Source of the DNA: Sandaracinus amylolyticus
GTDB lineage: Bacteria > Myxococcota_A > Polyangia > Polyangiales > Sandaracinaceae
Assembly: GCF_021631985.1 (NCBI RefSeq)
Contig: NZ_CP070225.1
Location: 9,548,001-9,612,000, forward strand
Length of the DNA stretch: 64,000 nt
Reading direction: 5' to 3'
Each line of letters begins with the position of its first letter. Within the stretch, counting starts at the first letter, position 1. The translations under genes and the position numbers were made by a program. This document shows positions 63,761 through 64,000 of the stretch, one piece after another. The notes beneath the pieces were generated by a model, which saw only the letters and a list, made by a program, of their open reading frames with translations, had not been told where the DNA came from and did no database searches.

Positions 63761-64000
63761 ATGGCTGGATACGTGCTCCTCGACCGGTTCGCGCCGGTGC
63801 TGGTGTCTCGTCGTGTCGGTCCGATGAACGCGGAGTCGATGACGTCGTTGCGCAACGACGTGAACGCGCGCATGCGCGCCTCCAACGAGAAGATCGCGCT
63901 CGTGTACGACGCGCTGCCGAGCGCCGCGGGACCGCCCGACGCCGCGGCGCGCAAGGTCGTCGCGGACTGGTGGCGCGAGGATCGAGAGCTGCTCGTGCGG
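63761..64000 (+). CDS. Hypothetical protein, truncated at the window end
   Basis: The reading frame starts with MAGYVLLDRFAPVLV and stays open to the last base, about 80 residues. A GAGCAGAGGG stretch immediately precedes it. A second possible start is the Met at 63826 (MNAESMTSLRNDVNARMRAS). The part seen is helical and charged with no signal peptide or membrane segment. Its spacing from the esterase gene (13 bp) suggests one operon. Function cannot be inferred. Confidence 0.5.
   Translation, partial: MAGYVLLDRFAPVLVSRRVGPMNAESMTSLRNDVNARMRASNEKIALVYDALPSAAGPPDAAARKVVADWWREDRELLVR

Overview
The window is very rich in G and C on both strands and carries hallmarks of a myxobacterium: many short lipoproteins, Cys-rich 'CDDG' repeat proteins with a fibro-slime domain, FHA proteins, eukaryote-like Ser/Thr kinases with TPR or PEGA partners, and DUF3857/transglutaminase giants. 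I infer a Myxococcota chromosome, probably close to Sandaracinus. Genus is inference from family content, not a database match.

Layout. 1-2.1 kb: a membrane protein, a CxxCH lipoprotein and a decayed gene. 2.1-5.1 kb: a foreign-looking gene encoding a reverse transcriptase fused to a nitrilase-like domain, inserted directly behind ftsK (5.1-7.8 kb). 7.9-12.8 kb: an envelope operon (YciC-like membrane protein, DUF4129, DUF4350, MoxR ATPase), then a triple 84-bp repeat and a hypothetical gene. 12.8-18.6 kb: Cys-rich fibro-slime lipoprotein, secreted alpha/beta hydrolase, Cys-rich lipoprotein and HdeD-like protein. 18.8-22.2 kb: DUF58-SpoIIM-RDD operon, the natural partners of MoxR, with a dispersed repeat inside the DUF58 reading frame. 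22.4-28.6 kb: HEAT-like lipoprotein, FHA protein, repeat cluster, GH15 glucoamylase and histidine kinase. 28.6-33.7 kb: BASS-type transporter, lipoproteins and two paralogous barrel-like proteins flanking a membrane protein. 33.7-36.6 kb: crotonase, PaaX regulator and fatty acid desaturase.

36.6-44 kb: two tandem DUF3857/transglutaminase proteins, one apparently without its catalytic cysteine. 44.2-51.7 kb: UbiA-type prenyltransferase, ThrE-like exporter, a divergent LysR/alcohol dehydrogenase pair, acyl-CoA ligase and lipoprotein. 52.2-54.6 kb: DUF4230, saccharopine-dehydrogenase-like reductase, and a guanidine-III riboswitch in front of a SugE/Gdx guanidinium exporter. 54.6-61.8 kb: a leftward signalling block with a degenerate FHA/sigma54-activator-like protein, a PEGA-TPR protein, a frameshifted Ser/Thr kinase and a kinase-ATPase-TPR protein. 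61.9-62.1 kb: a tRNA cluster (Tyr, Pro and an odd Ser-type tRNA-like structure). 62.6-64 kb: a pectinacetylesterase-like lipoprotein and a truncated gene.

The most notable items are the RT-nitrilase gene (a class of defence-associated RT), the noncanonical tRNA-like structure, a dispersed palindromic element read through in frame by DUF58, and the riboswitch-exporter unit. No CRISPR array, insertion sequence, rRNA or replication origin was recognised.
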